Shown: positions 1-6,444, numbered from the stretch's first letter. The stretch is 7,166 nt of DNA from Bordetella parapertussis (GCA_945906975.1 CAMDRY010000159.1:1-7166), one strand, 5' to 3'. Numbers and translations: made by a program. The notes: generated by a model from the sequence alone, not told the origin.

Positions 1-339
1 ATCGCCGGTAAAAAGCTCAAGGCGTTGGCGCTGGGTATGGTCAAACCGAGCGCCGATTTCCCCGGTGTTCCGACCATGACGGACGCCGGCTTTGCCGGGC
101 TGGAAGCCACCGCCCCCTGGGTGGGCATGCTCGCGCCGGCCGGGACTCCCGCGGCGATCATCAACAGGCTCGCGGGCGAAATGCGCAAATCCTTGTCGCG
201 TCCTGAAACCGTGGAGCGGATGAGGGGGTTGGGTGCGCTTGTTGTCACCGATACGCCGGCTGAATTTGCCGCATTCCTGAGAAAGGATAATGAGCGCTGG
301 GAGCGCGTCATCAAGGCCTCAGGCGTAAAGGCGGAATGA
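1..339 (+). CDS. Tripartite tricarboxylate transporter substrate-binding protein (Bug/TctC family), 3' part only
   Basis: This is the C-terminal 112 residues of a periplasmic solute-binding protein; the reading frame is already open at base 1, so the start lies outside the window. Bug/TctC proteins capture small carboxylates or related metabolites in the periplasm and may hand them to a TctAB permease, although many Bug genes are orphans. The visible part carries typical family features: the segment GVPTMTDAGF, then WVGMLAPAGTPAAIINRL, a helix with many charged residues, and the C-terminal pattern TPAEFAAFLRKDNERWERVIKASG. It ends with TGA at 337-339. It converges on dctM with only 24 bases between the two stop codons, and no clear terminator hairpin is visible there. 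No tct permease gene is seen in this window. The family is recognised with high confidence; the ligand cannot be told. Confidence 0.93.
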   Translation: MAGKKLKALALGMVKPSADFPGVPTMTDAGFAGLEATAPWVGMLAPAGTPAAIINRLAGEMRKSLSRPETVERMRGLGALVVTDTPAEFAAFLRKDNERWERVIKASGVKAE

Positions 340-363
340 CCCGCCACAACAGGGCGAGGCTTC

Positions 364-1674
364 CTACTTGCTGGCGCCCATGACGTAATCCGGGAACCAG
401 GTCACGGTCGCCGGGAATGCCGTGATCACGCCGATGCAAATCACCAGACAGACAAAAAACGGGATCGAGCACTTGGCGATGTAATTGCTGTCCTTGCCGG
501 TCATGTTCTGCAGCACAAAGAGGTTGAATCCCACAGGCGGGGTTACCTCGGCAATTTCCACCAGCAGTACGATGAAGATGCCAAACCACACCAGGTCGAA
601 CCCCGCCTTCTGGATCATCGGCAGCACGACCGTGGCGGTGAGCACGATCATCGAGATGCCGTCCAGCGCCGTCCCGAGCAGGATGTACAGAACGCACAGC
701 ACGCCGATCAGCGAATAGGGGCTCAGGCCCATGGAGCTGACCCACTCTGCCAGCGCACGCGGGATGCCGGTAAAGGCCATGGTCATGCTGAGGAAGGACG
801 CGCCGGCGAGGATGAACATGATCATGCACGACACGCGCGTGGCGCCCATCAGGCTGTCGAGGAAGTTCTGCCACGTCAGCGATTTACTCCACCAGGCGAT
901 GGCGAGTGCGCCGAGGACGCCAAAGGCGGCGCACTCGGTAGCGGTGGCCCAGCCGGCGATCAGCACCCAGACGATGAACACGATCAGCAGGGTGCATGGG
1001 ATCAGGTTGCCGGACTTGCGCAGCTTTTCCATGAAACGCATGTCCGCATCCGGCGGCGGCGTTTTTTCCGGATTGCGTATGGCCCACCAGACGATGTAGC
1101 CGGAAAACAGCGCCATCAGGATGAAGCCCGGAATGAAGCCGGCGAGAAAAATGCGGATGATGGACGCATCGGCCGCAACGGCATAGACCACCATGGTGAT
1201 GGAAGGCGGGATCAGTATGCCCAGGGTTCCCGCGGTGGCGAGCGATCCGAGCGCGATTTTTTCATCGTAACCTCGCTTCATCAGTTCGGGCAGGGCGACC
1301 TTGGCGATGGTGGCGCAGGTCGCGGCCGAGGAGCCGGACACTGATCCGAAAATGCCGCAGCCCAGGATGGTGGTGTGCATCAACCGGCCCGGCACCTTGT
1401 TCAGCCAGGGCGACAGTCCTTCGAACATTTCTTCCGAGAGCTTGGTGCGAAACAGGATTTCGCCCATCCAGATGAACATGGGCAGCGCGGCAAGCGTCCA
1501 GGATGCGTTGGAGCCCCAGAACGCCGTGAACAGGTTTTTACCCGGCGGCGTGTTGGTGAAGAACGCCATGCCTATCCAGCCGCAAATGGCGAGGGTCATG
1601 GCGATCCACACGCCGCCCGAGAGCAGCAGGAACATCAGGAACAGCAGCAGACCGCCGATCTGTATGAGTTCCAT
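364..1674 (-). CDS. dctM: TRAP transporter large permease, DctM family
   Basis: This 436-residue inner-membrane protein is the transport subunit of a TRAP system, which uses a sodium or proton gradient to bring in a ligand delivered by the DctP binding protein. Length fits the family (about 425-440). Hydrophobic segments run the whole length. The family signature is clear: GSVSGSSAATCATIAKVALP around residues 110-129, then KRGYDEKIALGS and AGTLGILIPPSIT around 148-160, and a second, matching half ending in EVTPPVGFNLFVLQ around 376-389. The ATG at 1672-1674 lies 3 bases past the dctQ stop, and GAGGA at 1685-1689, inside the end of dctQ, is a plausible ribosome binding site with a 10-base spacer. 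This suggests translational coupling with dctQ. It is the last gene of the dctPQM operon. The substrate cannot be read from this subunit. Confidence 0.97.
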   Translation of the reverse strand: MELIQIGGLLLFLMFLLLSGGVWIAMTLAICGWIGMAFFTNTPPGKNLFTAFWGSNASWTLAALPMFIWMGEILFRTKLSEEMFEGLSPWLNKVPGRLMHTTILGCGIFGSVSGSSAATCATIAKVALPELMKRGYDEKIALGSLATAGTLGILIPPSITMVVYAVAADASIIRIFLAGFIPGFILMALFSGYIVWWAIRNPEKTPPPDADMRFMEKLRKSGNLIPCTLLIVFIVWVLIAGWATATECAAFGVLGALAIAWWSKSLTWQNFLDSLMGATRVSCMIMFILAGASFLSMTMAFTGIPRALAEWVSSMGLSPYSLIGVLCVLYILLGTALDGISMIVLTATVVLPMIQKAGFDLVWFGIFIVLLVEIAEVTPPVGFNLFVLQNMTGKDSNYIAKCSIPFFVCLVICIGVITAFPATVTWFPDYVMGASK

Positions 1675-1677
1675 TGC

Positions 1678-2211
1678 TCAGACGTCCTCGGTAAAGTCGC
1701 CGCGCGCGTGCCGTTCCTCGACCGCGAGGACATAGCCGGGGCGGTTGCCGCGCAATACGGTTACCAACTCATCGAGTACGGCGACTAGCAGCAAAATGGC
1801 GCCGACGACAAAACTCATTTGCGGCACCCACAACGATACGACGATGAGGCCGTTGGACATGTCGTGGAACAGCCAGCTCTCGTAGGTGAATTTGCACGCC
1901 CAGAAAGCGAGGTAGCCGACGAATGTGGTGGCGATGGAAAGCGAGATGATTTCAAAAACATGCCGCGGGCGCGGGCCGAGGTTCTCCAGGAGCAGGCCGA
2001 CGCGCACAAAATCGCCGCGCTTGAAAGTATGGGCCATGCCCAAAAAGGCCGATGCGGCGCAAAACCAGGCGACGAGGTCGTCCGAGCCGCCGGTGCGAAA
2101 CCCGAGTTCGCGCATGGCGCTGGAGCCCACCATCACGACGAAAATCGCGAACACAAAAAACGCCGCGAGATAGCCCGCGGCGTCGTAGAGAAAGTTCAGG
2201 CTACGGCGCAT
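1678..2211 (-). CDS. dctQ: TRAP transporter small permease, DctQ family
   Basis: This 177-residue protein is the small membrane subunit of the TRAP transporter; it binds DctM and is needed for transport with DctP. It shows the usual four hydrophobic segments: about residues 12-30, 47-62, 87-107 and 124-147. The family pattern between the first two segments is present (residues 31-60, with SAMRELGFRTGGSDDLVAWF), followed by the charged turn HTFKRGDFVRVGLLLE around 61-76. The C-terminus is charged and hydrophilic. The ATG at 2209-2211 is 30 bases past the dctP stop; no good Shine-Dalgarno sequence precedes it, so it probably relies on the upstream gene. The gene sits between dctP and dctM, which is the standard TRAP operon order. 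The assignment rests on context as much as on sequence, because DctQ proteins are poorly conserved. Confidence 0.93.
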   Translation of the reverse strand: MRRSLNFLYDAAGYLAAFFVFAIFVVMVGSSAMRELGFRTGGSDDLVAWFCAASAFLGMAHTFKRGDFVRVGLLLENLGPRPRHVFEIISLSIATTFVGYLAFWACKFTYESWLFHDMSNGLIVVSLWVPQMSFVVGAILLLVAVLDELVTVLRGNRPGYVLAVEERHARGDFTEDV

Positions 2212-2241
2212 GCCGTTGTTATAGCGTCGCCGTACGCCGGA

Positions 2242-3213
2242 TCACATCTTGCGGAAGGCGTCGACCGCGGCCTGGCCGTCGGAGCCGGCTTTTTTCAGCC
2301 AGTCCTGCAGCATGGTGTCGCCGACGTTTTTCAGGTCCGAGCTGAGCTGAGCACTGGGCTTGTGGATGGTCATGCCATTTTTGGCAAGCTGCTCGAAATA
2401 CCAGCCGTTTTTCTCCTGGGAGACCTTCCAGCCGCGTGCCTCGGATTCGGCCGCAACCTTGAGCAGCGCGTCCTGCGTCGCTTTGTCGAGGGCGTCGAAA
2501 GCCTTCTGGTTGACGATGATGGCGTTCTTTGGGAGCCAGGCCTGGGTGTCGTAGAAATTTTTGATGTACTCGAAGGTCTTGGTGTCAAAGCCGGTCGAGC
2601 CCGAGGACATGTAGGAGTCACATACACCGGTGGCGAGGGCCTGGGTGAGCTCGGCGGCCTGCACCGTGACGGGTTGTGCACCGACCAGCTCTGCGATTTT
2701 CGCGGTAGCAGGACTGTAGGCGCGCCATTTCAGGCCCTTCATGTCGGCGGCGCTGGCGAGCGGTTTCTTGGAGTAGATGCCCTGCGGCGGCCATGGCACC
2801 GTGAACAGCAGTTTCACGCCTTGCGCGGCAAGGAGTTTTTCCAGCGCCGGCTTGGAGGCCTTGTACAGCTTTTGCGAGTCGGCATAGCTCGTGGCAAGGA
2901 AGGGCACGCCATCGAGGCCGAACAGCGCATTTTCATTTTCAAAGTTCACCATCAGGATTTCGCCGGCCTGGGCCTGGCCGCCTTGCACCGCGCGCTTGAT
3001 TTCCGGCGCCTTGAAGAGCGACGCGTTGGCGTGGACCTGGATCTTCAGCTTGCCGCCGGTGGCCTTTTCCACGTCATTGGCGAACTGCTGCACGTTTTCA
3101 GTGTGGAAGTTGCCGGTGGCGTAGGCCGTGGGCAGGTCCCACTTGGTTTGTGCGGTGGCAAGGCCGCTGGCAAAGCCCAAGGCGGTGATGATTGCAAATT
3201 TCCTGAATAGCAT
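2242..3213 (-). CDS. dctP: TRAP transporter periplasmic solute-binding protein, DctP family
   Basis: This 323-residue protein is the binding subunit that captures the ligand in the periplasm. A Sec signal peptide is visible: MLFRK, a hydrophobic stretch to about residue 18, and a likely cleavage near ATAQ (19-22). The mature part begins KWDLPTAYATGNFHTENV, as in DctP proteins. The strongly conserved arginine that pairs with the ligand carboxylate is R164 in MKGLKWRAYS, and the segment QALATGVCDSYMSS (191-204) matches the usual family loop before the C-terminal helices. VPWPPQGIYS (139-148) lines the cleft in relatives. The start is well supported by AAGGGAGA at 3219-3226, 5 bases before the ATG. 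It is first in the dctPQM operon. The intact arginine argues for a carboxylate ligand, but which one cannot be told. Confidence 0.96.
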   Translation of the reverse strand: MLFRKFAIITALGFASGLATAQTKWDLPTAYATGNFHTENVQQFANDVEKATGGKLKIQVHANASLFKAPEIKRAVQGGQAQAGEILMVNFENENALFGLDGVPFLATSYADSQKLYKASKPALEKLLAAQGVKLLFTVPWPPQGIYSKKPLASAADMKGLKWRAYSPATAKIAELVGAQPVTVQAAELTQALATGVCDSYMSSGSTGFDTKTFEYIKNFYDTQAWLPKNAIIVNQKAFDALDKATQDALLKVAAESEARGWKVSQEKNGWYFEQLAKNGMTIHKPSAQLSSDLKNVGDTMLQDWLKKAGSDGQAAVDAFRKM

Positions 3214-3218
3214 GATCG

Positions 3219-3226
3219 TCTCCCTT
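3219..3226 (-). promoter_or_regulatory. Strong ribosome binding site of dctP
   Basis: Read on the minus strand this is AAGGGAGA, close to the anti-Shine-Dalgarno complement, ending 5 bases before the dctP ATG. It is the only strong Shine-Dalgarno sequence among the minus-strand genes here, which fits the need for a binding protein in large excess over its permease. Confidence 0.8.
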
Positions 3227-3360
3227 GATGTTGGGCCCGGGCTTGATGCGCCGAGTCAGGCACAGTGTGTCAGACGGTCCGTATTCGCGTCAATCCGGAC
3301 AATTGCTTGTACGCGCTGCGGAATGTTTGCGAGTGTCGCGCGTGTTGCGAAAGTGGAAGG

Positions 3361-3389
3361 ACGATATCGGCACCGTGGCAAAAGGTCAA
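3361..3389 (-). promoter_or_regulatory. Candidate sigma-70 promoter of dctPQM
   Basis: On the minus strand TTGACC (3384-3389, five of six matches to the -35 consensus) is followed after exactly 17 bases by TATCGT (3361-3366, four of six matches to the -10 consensus). Transcription would start near 3354 and give a leader of roughly 140 bases before dctP. It is the best match seen by eye in the 230-base gap between the oxidase gene and dctP. It supports a separate dctPQM transcript, but read-through from the enzyme genes is not excluded. Confidence 0.4.
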
Positions 3390-3415
3390 CAATTGCGTGG
3401 CCGCGGGGCATTTTG

Positions 3416-3429
3416 GCGGGCTTGCCCGC
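3416..3429. other. Short GC-rich hairpin after the oxidase gene
   Basis: GCGGGC and GCCCGC are separated by two bases (in practice a 5-bp stem with a 4-base loop), 15 bases past the oxidase stop codon. A T-tract does not follow on the minus strand (CAAAATG follows), so this is not a typical intrinsic terminator. It might slow or stabilise the 3' end of the enzyme operon transcript. Confidence 0.3.
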
Positions 3430-3443
3430 ATAAGCTGCGTTGT

Positions 3444-4547
3444 TCAGTCGGCGAACAAGCCGGCGACCAGATCGCCGAGCGCCAGCGAGGCCGTCAGCCC
3501 GGGTGATTCGATGCCGAAGAGGTTGACGAGGCCGGGTACGCCATGGTCGCGCGGACCTTCGATCATGAAATCGCGGGCCGGCTCCGAGGGCGCCTGGATT
3601 TTCGGCCGGATGCCGCTGTAGCCGGGCGACAAGGCGCCGTCCTTGAGGTCCGGCCAGTAGCTACGGATAGCGGCATAGAATTTTTCCGCCCGCTGCGGAT
3701 CGACGGTGTAATCGATCTTGTCTATCCATTCCACATCGGGACCGAAGCGCGCCTGGCCGGCGAGGTCCAGCGTCACATGTACACCCAGGCCGGCCGCCTC
3801 GGGAATCGGGTAAATCAGCCGCGAGAAGGGTGCGCGCCCGGCGAGTGAGTAGTAATTGCCCTTGCAGTAATAGCTGGGTGGCACGTGAGTCGGTGGGAAG
3901 CCCTCCAGGCTTGCCGCAACTTTTGGGGCGTGTAGTCCTGCGCTGTTGACGACGCGGCGCGCCAGCACTTGCATCGGTTGCTCGCCGCCGACCTCAAGGA
4001 GGATACCGTCGTTTTGTACGCGGCCGCCACTGACCGGTCCGGTAAAGGCGAGCATGGCGCCGTGCGCTTCAGCATCGCCTTGGTAGGCGAGCATCAGGCC
4101 GTGGCTGTCGATAATGCCGGTCGAGGGCGAGTGGAGCGCGGCGACGCAGTGCACCGCCGGTTCCATGTCGCGTACGTTCGCAAGGTCCAGGGCTGCGAGA
4201 TCAGTCACGCCATTGGTTCGCCCTTGTGCCAGGATTTTTTCCAGTTGAGGAATCTGCGCCGGCGAGGTGGCGACGATCAGCTTGCCGCAGCGCTGGTGGC
4301 TGACGCCATGATCGGCGCAATAGGCGTAGAGCTGTTGCCTGCCCGCCACGCACAGCCGCGCCTTGAGCGAGCCCTTGGGATAGTAGATGCCGGCGTGAAT
4401 GACTTCCGAATTGCGCGAACTGGTGTGCGTGCCTATGGCGTTTTCCGCCTCAAGCACAATGACTTCGCGCCCGGCCATGGCAAGGGCACGGGCCACGGCA
4501 AGACCCACCACCCCGGCGCCAATGACAACGGTGTCAACCTGCTCCAT
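3444..4547 (-). CDS. FAD-dependent oxidoreductase, L-2-hydroxyglutarate oxidase/dehydrogenase (LhgO/L2HGDH) family
   Basis: This 367-residue flavoprotein probably oxidises a 2-hydroxy acid to the 2-oxo acid. The N-terminus has a textbook FAD-binding fold: [17 protein letters not shown] with GxGxxG at residues 10-15, and an acidic residue (E33) ending the second strand. Next comes [20 protein letters not shown] (40-59) and SLKARLC, which match the most conserved stretch of the L2HGDH family. Also present are NSAGLHAP (201-208), [10 protein letters not shown] (226-235), [19 protein letters not shown] and, at the C-terminus, [20 protein letters not shown] (340-359). It is shorter than the E. coli enzyme (about 420 residues) and human L2HGDH, like many proteobacterial relatives. 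It has no signal peptide. The ATG is 19 bases past the DUF2848 stop, without a clear Shine-Dalgarno sequence. The family is sure; 2-hydroxyglutarate as substrate is only one possibility. Confidence 0.88.
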   Translation of the reverse strand: MEQVDTVVIGAGVVGLAVARALAMAGREVIVLEAENAIGTHTSSRNSEVIHAGIYYPKGSLKARLCVAGRQQLYAYCADHGVSHQRCGKLIVATSPAQIPQLEKILAQGRTNGVTDLAALDLANVRDMEPAVHCVAALHSPSTGIIDSHGLMLAYQGDAEAHGAMLAFTGPVSGGRVQNDGILLEVGGEQPMQVLARRVVNSAGLHAPKVAASLEGFPPTHVPPSYYCKGNYYSLAGRAPFSRLIYPIPEAAGLGVHVTLDLAGQARFGPDVEWIDKIDYTVDPQRAEKFYAAIRSYWPDLKDGALSPGYSGIRPKIQAPSEPARDFMIEGPRDHGVPGLVNLFGIESPGLTASLALGDLVAGLFAD

Positions 4548-4566
4548 CGATGGGTTTTAGCAGGGG

Positions 4567-5259
4567 TCAGGCGATGAGGGCAAGATCCTGTACGGCGTAG
4601 CCAAGCGCGATGCTGCGCCCGAGTATCGGGTCGTGCAGCTCCATCTCGAAGCGCGGCGCCGGACGCACGCCGCCGATTGCGGCGAGCGTGCCGCAAAACA
4701 GGACGGTGCCGTCTGCCAGTTTTGCGCCGCCGGTGTACTTGTTGATGATGTCCAGATGCGGGCGCATTGCCGCGAGCGTGCCATCCTGGTAGGCCGTGCG
4801 TTTGCCATTTTCAATAATATGCGAGCGCAACACCAGCTTGTCCCAGTGGGGCAGCACGTCGCTCACGCGCCACAGCGTGCGGCCGAGCATCTTTGCACAC
4901 ACCTGCTTTGAAATCGCCACGGAATAGGCTTCGGTCTTGCGGTCGGTGTGGTCCGAGCCGGCGGTCACCCATAGTTCGCCATCCATGGCGACGAGCACGA
5001 ACTCGGCTTCTCCGGATGTATTGGGGCCGACCACCTGCATGGTGTCGCCCTGCAGCGCCTGGTTGACGGCGCCCATGTAGTACAGGGGCGTCTTGGACGG
5101 CGCCGGTACGCCCAGCGCTTTTAGTTCCTCGATGTGGTGGTGTACGGCCGCTTCGTCGCGCGCCGTCCAGCCGCCTATGACTAGGCTTTTGACGACGAAG
5201 CTGCGCGAATCGGTTCCGGTCGGGGTGATGCAGTCAAACTGAAGGACGGTGGTTTGCAT
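4567..5259 (-). CDS. DUF2848 family protein, possibly fumarylacetoacetate-hydrolase-like
   Basis: This 230-residue protein matches, as far as I can recall the family, DUF2848, which has no assigned reaction. Conserved stretches are SLVIGGWTARDEAAVHHHIE (25-44), ELKALGVPAPSKTPLYY (45-61), NTSGEAEFVLV (80-90), GELWVTAGSDHTDRKTEAYS (94-113), SKQVCAKMLGRTLWR (117-131) and the aromatic, acidic SDVLPHWD (133-140). The C-terminal part, with ADGTVLFCGTLAAIGG (182-197), loosely resembles the end of fumarylacetoacetate hydrolase-type enzymes, so an acyl-oxo-acid cleavage role is possible but unproven. I chose the ATG at 5257-5259 because the mature-looking family start (MQTTVLQFD) begins there; a TTG at 5311-5313 would add 18 residues of unlike composition and overlap the upstream gene by 14 bases. 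It lies 40 bases past the DUF1445 gene and 19 bases before the oxidase gene, probably one operon. No signal peptide. Confidence 0.85.
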   Translation of the reverse strand: MQTTVLQFDCITPTGTDSRSFVVKSLVIGGWTARDEAAVHHHIEELKALGVPAPSKTPLYYMGAVNQALQGDTMQVVGPNTSGEAEFVLVAMDGELWVTAGSDHTDRKTEAYSVAISKQVCAKMLGRTLWRVSDVLPHWDKLVLRSHIIENGKRTAYQDGTLAAMRPHLDIINKYTGGAKLADGTVLFCGTLAAIGGVRPAPRFEMELHDPILGRSIALGYAVQDLALIA

Positions 5260-5299
5260 GGTATGGGGTCTGTGAAAAAGTTGCGATGGGTTGAGGGGC

Positions 5300-6106
5300 T
5301 CAGAGTACGGCAAGCTCGGCGTTGCGCAGGTCGGTCACCAGCATGCAGCCGGGTTTGTGGGTGATGCTGATGGGCGGTTTTGCGGTGCGGATGGCCGATT
5401 GCGGGGTCACGCCACAGGCCCAGAAAACCGGAATCTCGCCGCCCCGGATATCCACCGCATCGCCATAATCGGGCCGCGCGATATCTTTGATGCCGATCGC
5501 GGCGGGGTCGCCAAAATGCACCGGGGCACCGTGCACATTGGGGAAGCGCGTGGTTGTCTGGATGGCGCGGATCGCATCGGCGGCGACAAACGGGCGCATC
5601 GACACGACCATGGGCCCGCCAAAACGTCCCGCCGCCGTGGTGGCGATATTGGTGCGGTACATCGGCACATTGCGACCCTGTTCGATATGGCGCACCTTGA
5701 GCCCCGCCTCGATCAGCGCCTGCTCGAAAGAGAATGAGCAGCCGAGTACGAAGGTGACAAAGTCGTCGCGCCATAAGGCCATCAGGTCGTCGACTTCGCC
5801 CGCAGCTTCGCCGTCGCGGAATACGCAGTAGCGCGAGATATCGGTACGGATGTCAAGGTCCGCACCCAGGCGCGGCAGGCGCGGGTCGCCCGGTTCGCTC
5901 ATTGCCAAGATCGGGCAGGGTTTTGGATTGGCCAGGCAAAAGCGCAAAAATTCCCCGGCATAGTCCTTAGTCAGGATGGCGATGTTGCCTTGCGCATATC
6001 CCGGTGTCTGCCCTGAAGTCTGGCGGTTGAACGTGCCGGCGCGAATGAGTCGGCGAAGCTCGGCGGGTTGGCTGACGATCCTTGACGTGGTACTGGTGTT
6101 AGGCAT
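5300..6106 (-). CDS. DUF1445 (UPF0317) family protein, putative hydro-lyase, YcsI-like
   Basis: This 268-residue cytoplasmic protein is a full-length member of the DUF1445/UPF0317 family. Conserved landmarks in order: [20 protein letters not shown] (18-37) with AQGNIAIL, the central [13 protein letters not shown] (119-131) with a cysteine, [20 protein letters not shown] (150-169) followed by [20 protein letters not shown] (190-206), [20 protein letters not shown] (212-231) with GVTPQ, and [12 protein letters not shown] (248-259). The family is annotated as putative hydro-lyases; Bacillus subtilis YcsI sits in the ycs/kip (5-oxoprolinase) locus, and a DUF1445 region occurs in the vertebrate D-glutamate cyclase protein, so a link to glutamate-like or oxo-acid chemistry is suggested, not shown. 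The ATG at 6104-6106 gives the usual family N-terminus; the frame stays open upstream but that extension is unlike the family. It is the first gene of the enzyme operon, behind a candidate promoter. Confidence 0.9.
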   Translation of the reverse strand: MPNTSTTSRIVSQPAELRRLIRAGTFNRQTSGQTPGYAQGNIAILTKDYAGEFLRFCLANPKPCPILAMSEPGDPRLPRLGADLDIRTDISRYCVFRDGEAAGEVDDLMALWRDDFVTFVLGCSFSFEQALIEAGLKVRHIEQGRNVPMYRTNIATTAAGRFGGPMVVSMRPFVAADAIRAIQTTTRFPNVHGAPVHFGDPAAIGIKDIARPDYGDAVDIRGGEIPVFWACGVTPQSAIRTAKPPISITHKPGCMLVTDLRNAELAVL

Positions 6107-6138
6107 GTCGAGTCTTTGGCGGGGGGATGCTGGCTTGT

Positions 6139-6167
6139 ATTGTAGTGGTGGCTTGCCGCCATGTCTT
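6139..6167 (-). promoter_or_regulatory. Candidate promoter of the DUF1445-DUF2848-oxidase operon
   Basis: On the minus strand AAGACA (6162-6167, four of six -35 matches) and TACAAT (6139-6144, five of six -10 matches) are 17 bases apart. Transcription would begin near 6132, giving a short leader of about 26 bases before the DUF1445 ATG. The weak -35 box directly abuts a perfect dyad at 6168-6188, a layout common for activator-dependent promoters. Confidence 0.45.
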
Positions 6168-6188
6168 GTCATCATGGGAGGTGATGAC
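6168..6188. promoter_or_regulatory. Perfect 7-bp inverted repeat, candidate operator of LysR type
   Basis: GTCATCA (6168-6174) and TGATGAC (6182-6188) form an exact dyad with a 7-base spacer. It contains ATC-N9-GAT and therefore the T-N11-A core known from LysR-type regulator sites. Its centre is about 46 bases upstream of the predicted start of the enzyme operon and it touches the -35 box, so an activator could contact polymerase from here. A GntR-type regulator is another possibility. No regulator gene lies in the window. Confidence 0.45.
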
Positions 6189-6264
6189 GGCGTGCTGCCT
6201 TGATGGCGGGGTCGGGGCGGGATGATCGCATGGATGGGCACCTTAATTCTTAGGGATTTACTGA

Positions 6265-6286
6265 ACAAGGGGGAAAGCCCCCTTGT
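6265..6286. other. Strong hairpin (9-bp stem, 4-base loop)
   Basis: ACAAGGGGG (6265-6273) pairs exactly with CCCCCTTGT (6278-6286) across the loop AAAG. No T-tract follows on either strand, so it is not a standard intrinsic terminator. Its right arm is the first unit of the adjoining 8-bp repeat, so the left arm could pair instead with the second or third unit over at least seven bases. Confidence 0.6.
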
Positions 6287-6303
6287 ACCCTTGTACCCTT
6301 GTA
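6280..6303. repeat. Triple perfect 8-bp tandem repeat (CCCTTGTA)
   Basis: Three exact copies of CCCTTGTA stand head to tail, at 6280-6287, 6288-6295 and 6296-6303. Such short exact repeats can change copy number by replication slippage. The array lies between the two candidate divergent promoters, and its units are complementary to CAAGGG at 6331-6336 as well as to the left arm of the hairpin at 6265-6273. Confidence 0.9.
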
Positions 6304-6315
6304 TATTCCCCGCGT

Positions 6316-6342
6316 CAGAGGCAAGCCGCTCAAGGGCCTCTG
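6316..6342. other. Hairpin (7-bp stem, 13-base loop)
   Basis: CAGAGGC (6316-6322) pairs exactly with GCCTCTG (6336-6342). It is the middle one of three stem-loops between 6265 and 6361, with no T-tract beside it. Role unknown. Confidence 0.4.
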
Positions 6343-6343
6343 T

Positions 6344-6361
6344 CAATGGACTCTTCCATTG
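6344..6361. other. Hairpin (7-bp stem, 4-base loop)
   Basis: CAATGGA (6344-6350) pairs exactly with TCCATTG (6355-6361) across CTCT. One base after the previous hairpin, so the two could stack. The right arm also belongs to a short direct repeat (ATGGACTCT and TTGGACTCT). Role unknown. Confidence 0.4.
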
Positions 6362-6399
6362 GACTCTCATTGGCAGGACTTGATCAGCGCTGCCCCAGC

Positions 6400-6411
6400 T
6401 TACTTTAGTAA
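6400..6411. promoter_or_regulatory. Small dyad just upstream of the plus-strand promoter
   Basis: TTACT and AGTAA flank two bases, giving a 12-base dyad that ends 4 bases before the -35 box of the plus-strand promoter candidate. It could be half of a regulator site, but a dyad this short can occur by chance. Confidence 0.25.
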
Positions 6412-6415
6412 AACG

Positions 6416-6444
6416 ATGACAAATTATCGATAAATAGCTATATT
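6416..6444 (+). promoter_or_regulatory. Candidate sigma-70 promoter of the second DctP-like gene, with palindromes
   Basis: ATGACA (6416-6421, five of six -35 matches) is followed after exactly 17 bases by TATATT (6439-6444, five of six -10 matches), the best promoter match in the window. The spacer contains the perfect palindrome TTATCGATAA (6424-6433), directly followed by ATAGCTAT (6434-6441), which overlaps the -10 box. A repressor bound there would block polymerase. Transcription would start near 6451, leaving a leader of roughly 220 bases before the DctP-like start. Confidence 0.5.

Noticed and set aside
340..363. Bidirectional terminator between the Bug gene and dctM
   Set aside because: The gap has no good stem with a T-tract on either strand.
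1819..3210. 463-codon open frame on the plus strand, antisense to dctP and dctQ
   Set aside because: It mirrors two certain genes, shows no recognisable family and has a composition (rich in G, A, V, R, H, D) typical of antisense frames in GC-rich DNA.
3277..3300. GTCCG-N14-CGGAC dyad and two TTGCGA copies in the dctP upstream region as operators
   Set aside because: Arms of only five bases with a long spacer and a six-base direct repeat are too weak in GC-rich DNA to report as sites.
3969..4577. 202-codon open frame on the plus strand, antisense to the FAD oxidase
   Set aside because: Same reasoning: it lies wholly opposite strongly conserved oxidase motifs and resembles no known protein.
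5260..5313. TTG start adding 18 residues to the DUF2848 protein
   Set aside because: It would overlap the upstream gene, has no ribosome site and adds residues unlike the family; the ATG at 5257-5259 gives the usual length.
6280..6303. CRISPR-like repeats
   Set aside because: The units are 8 bases and directly adjacent, with no spacers and no cas genes.
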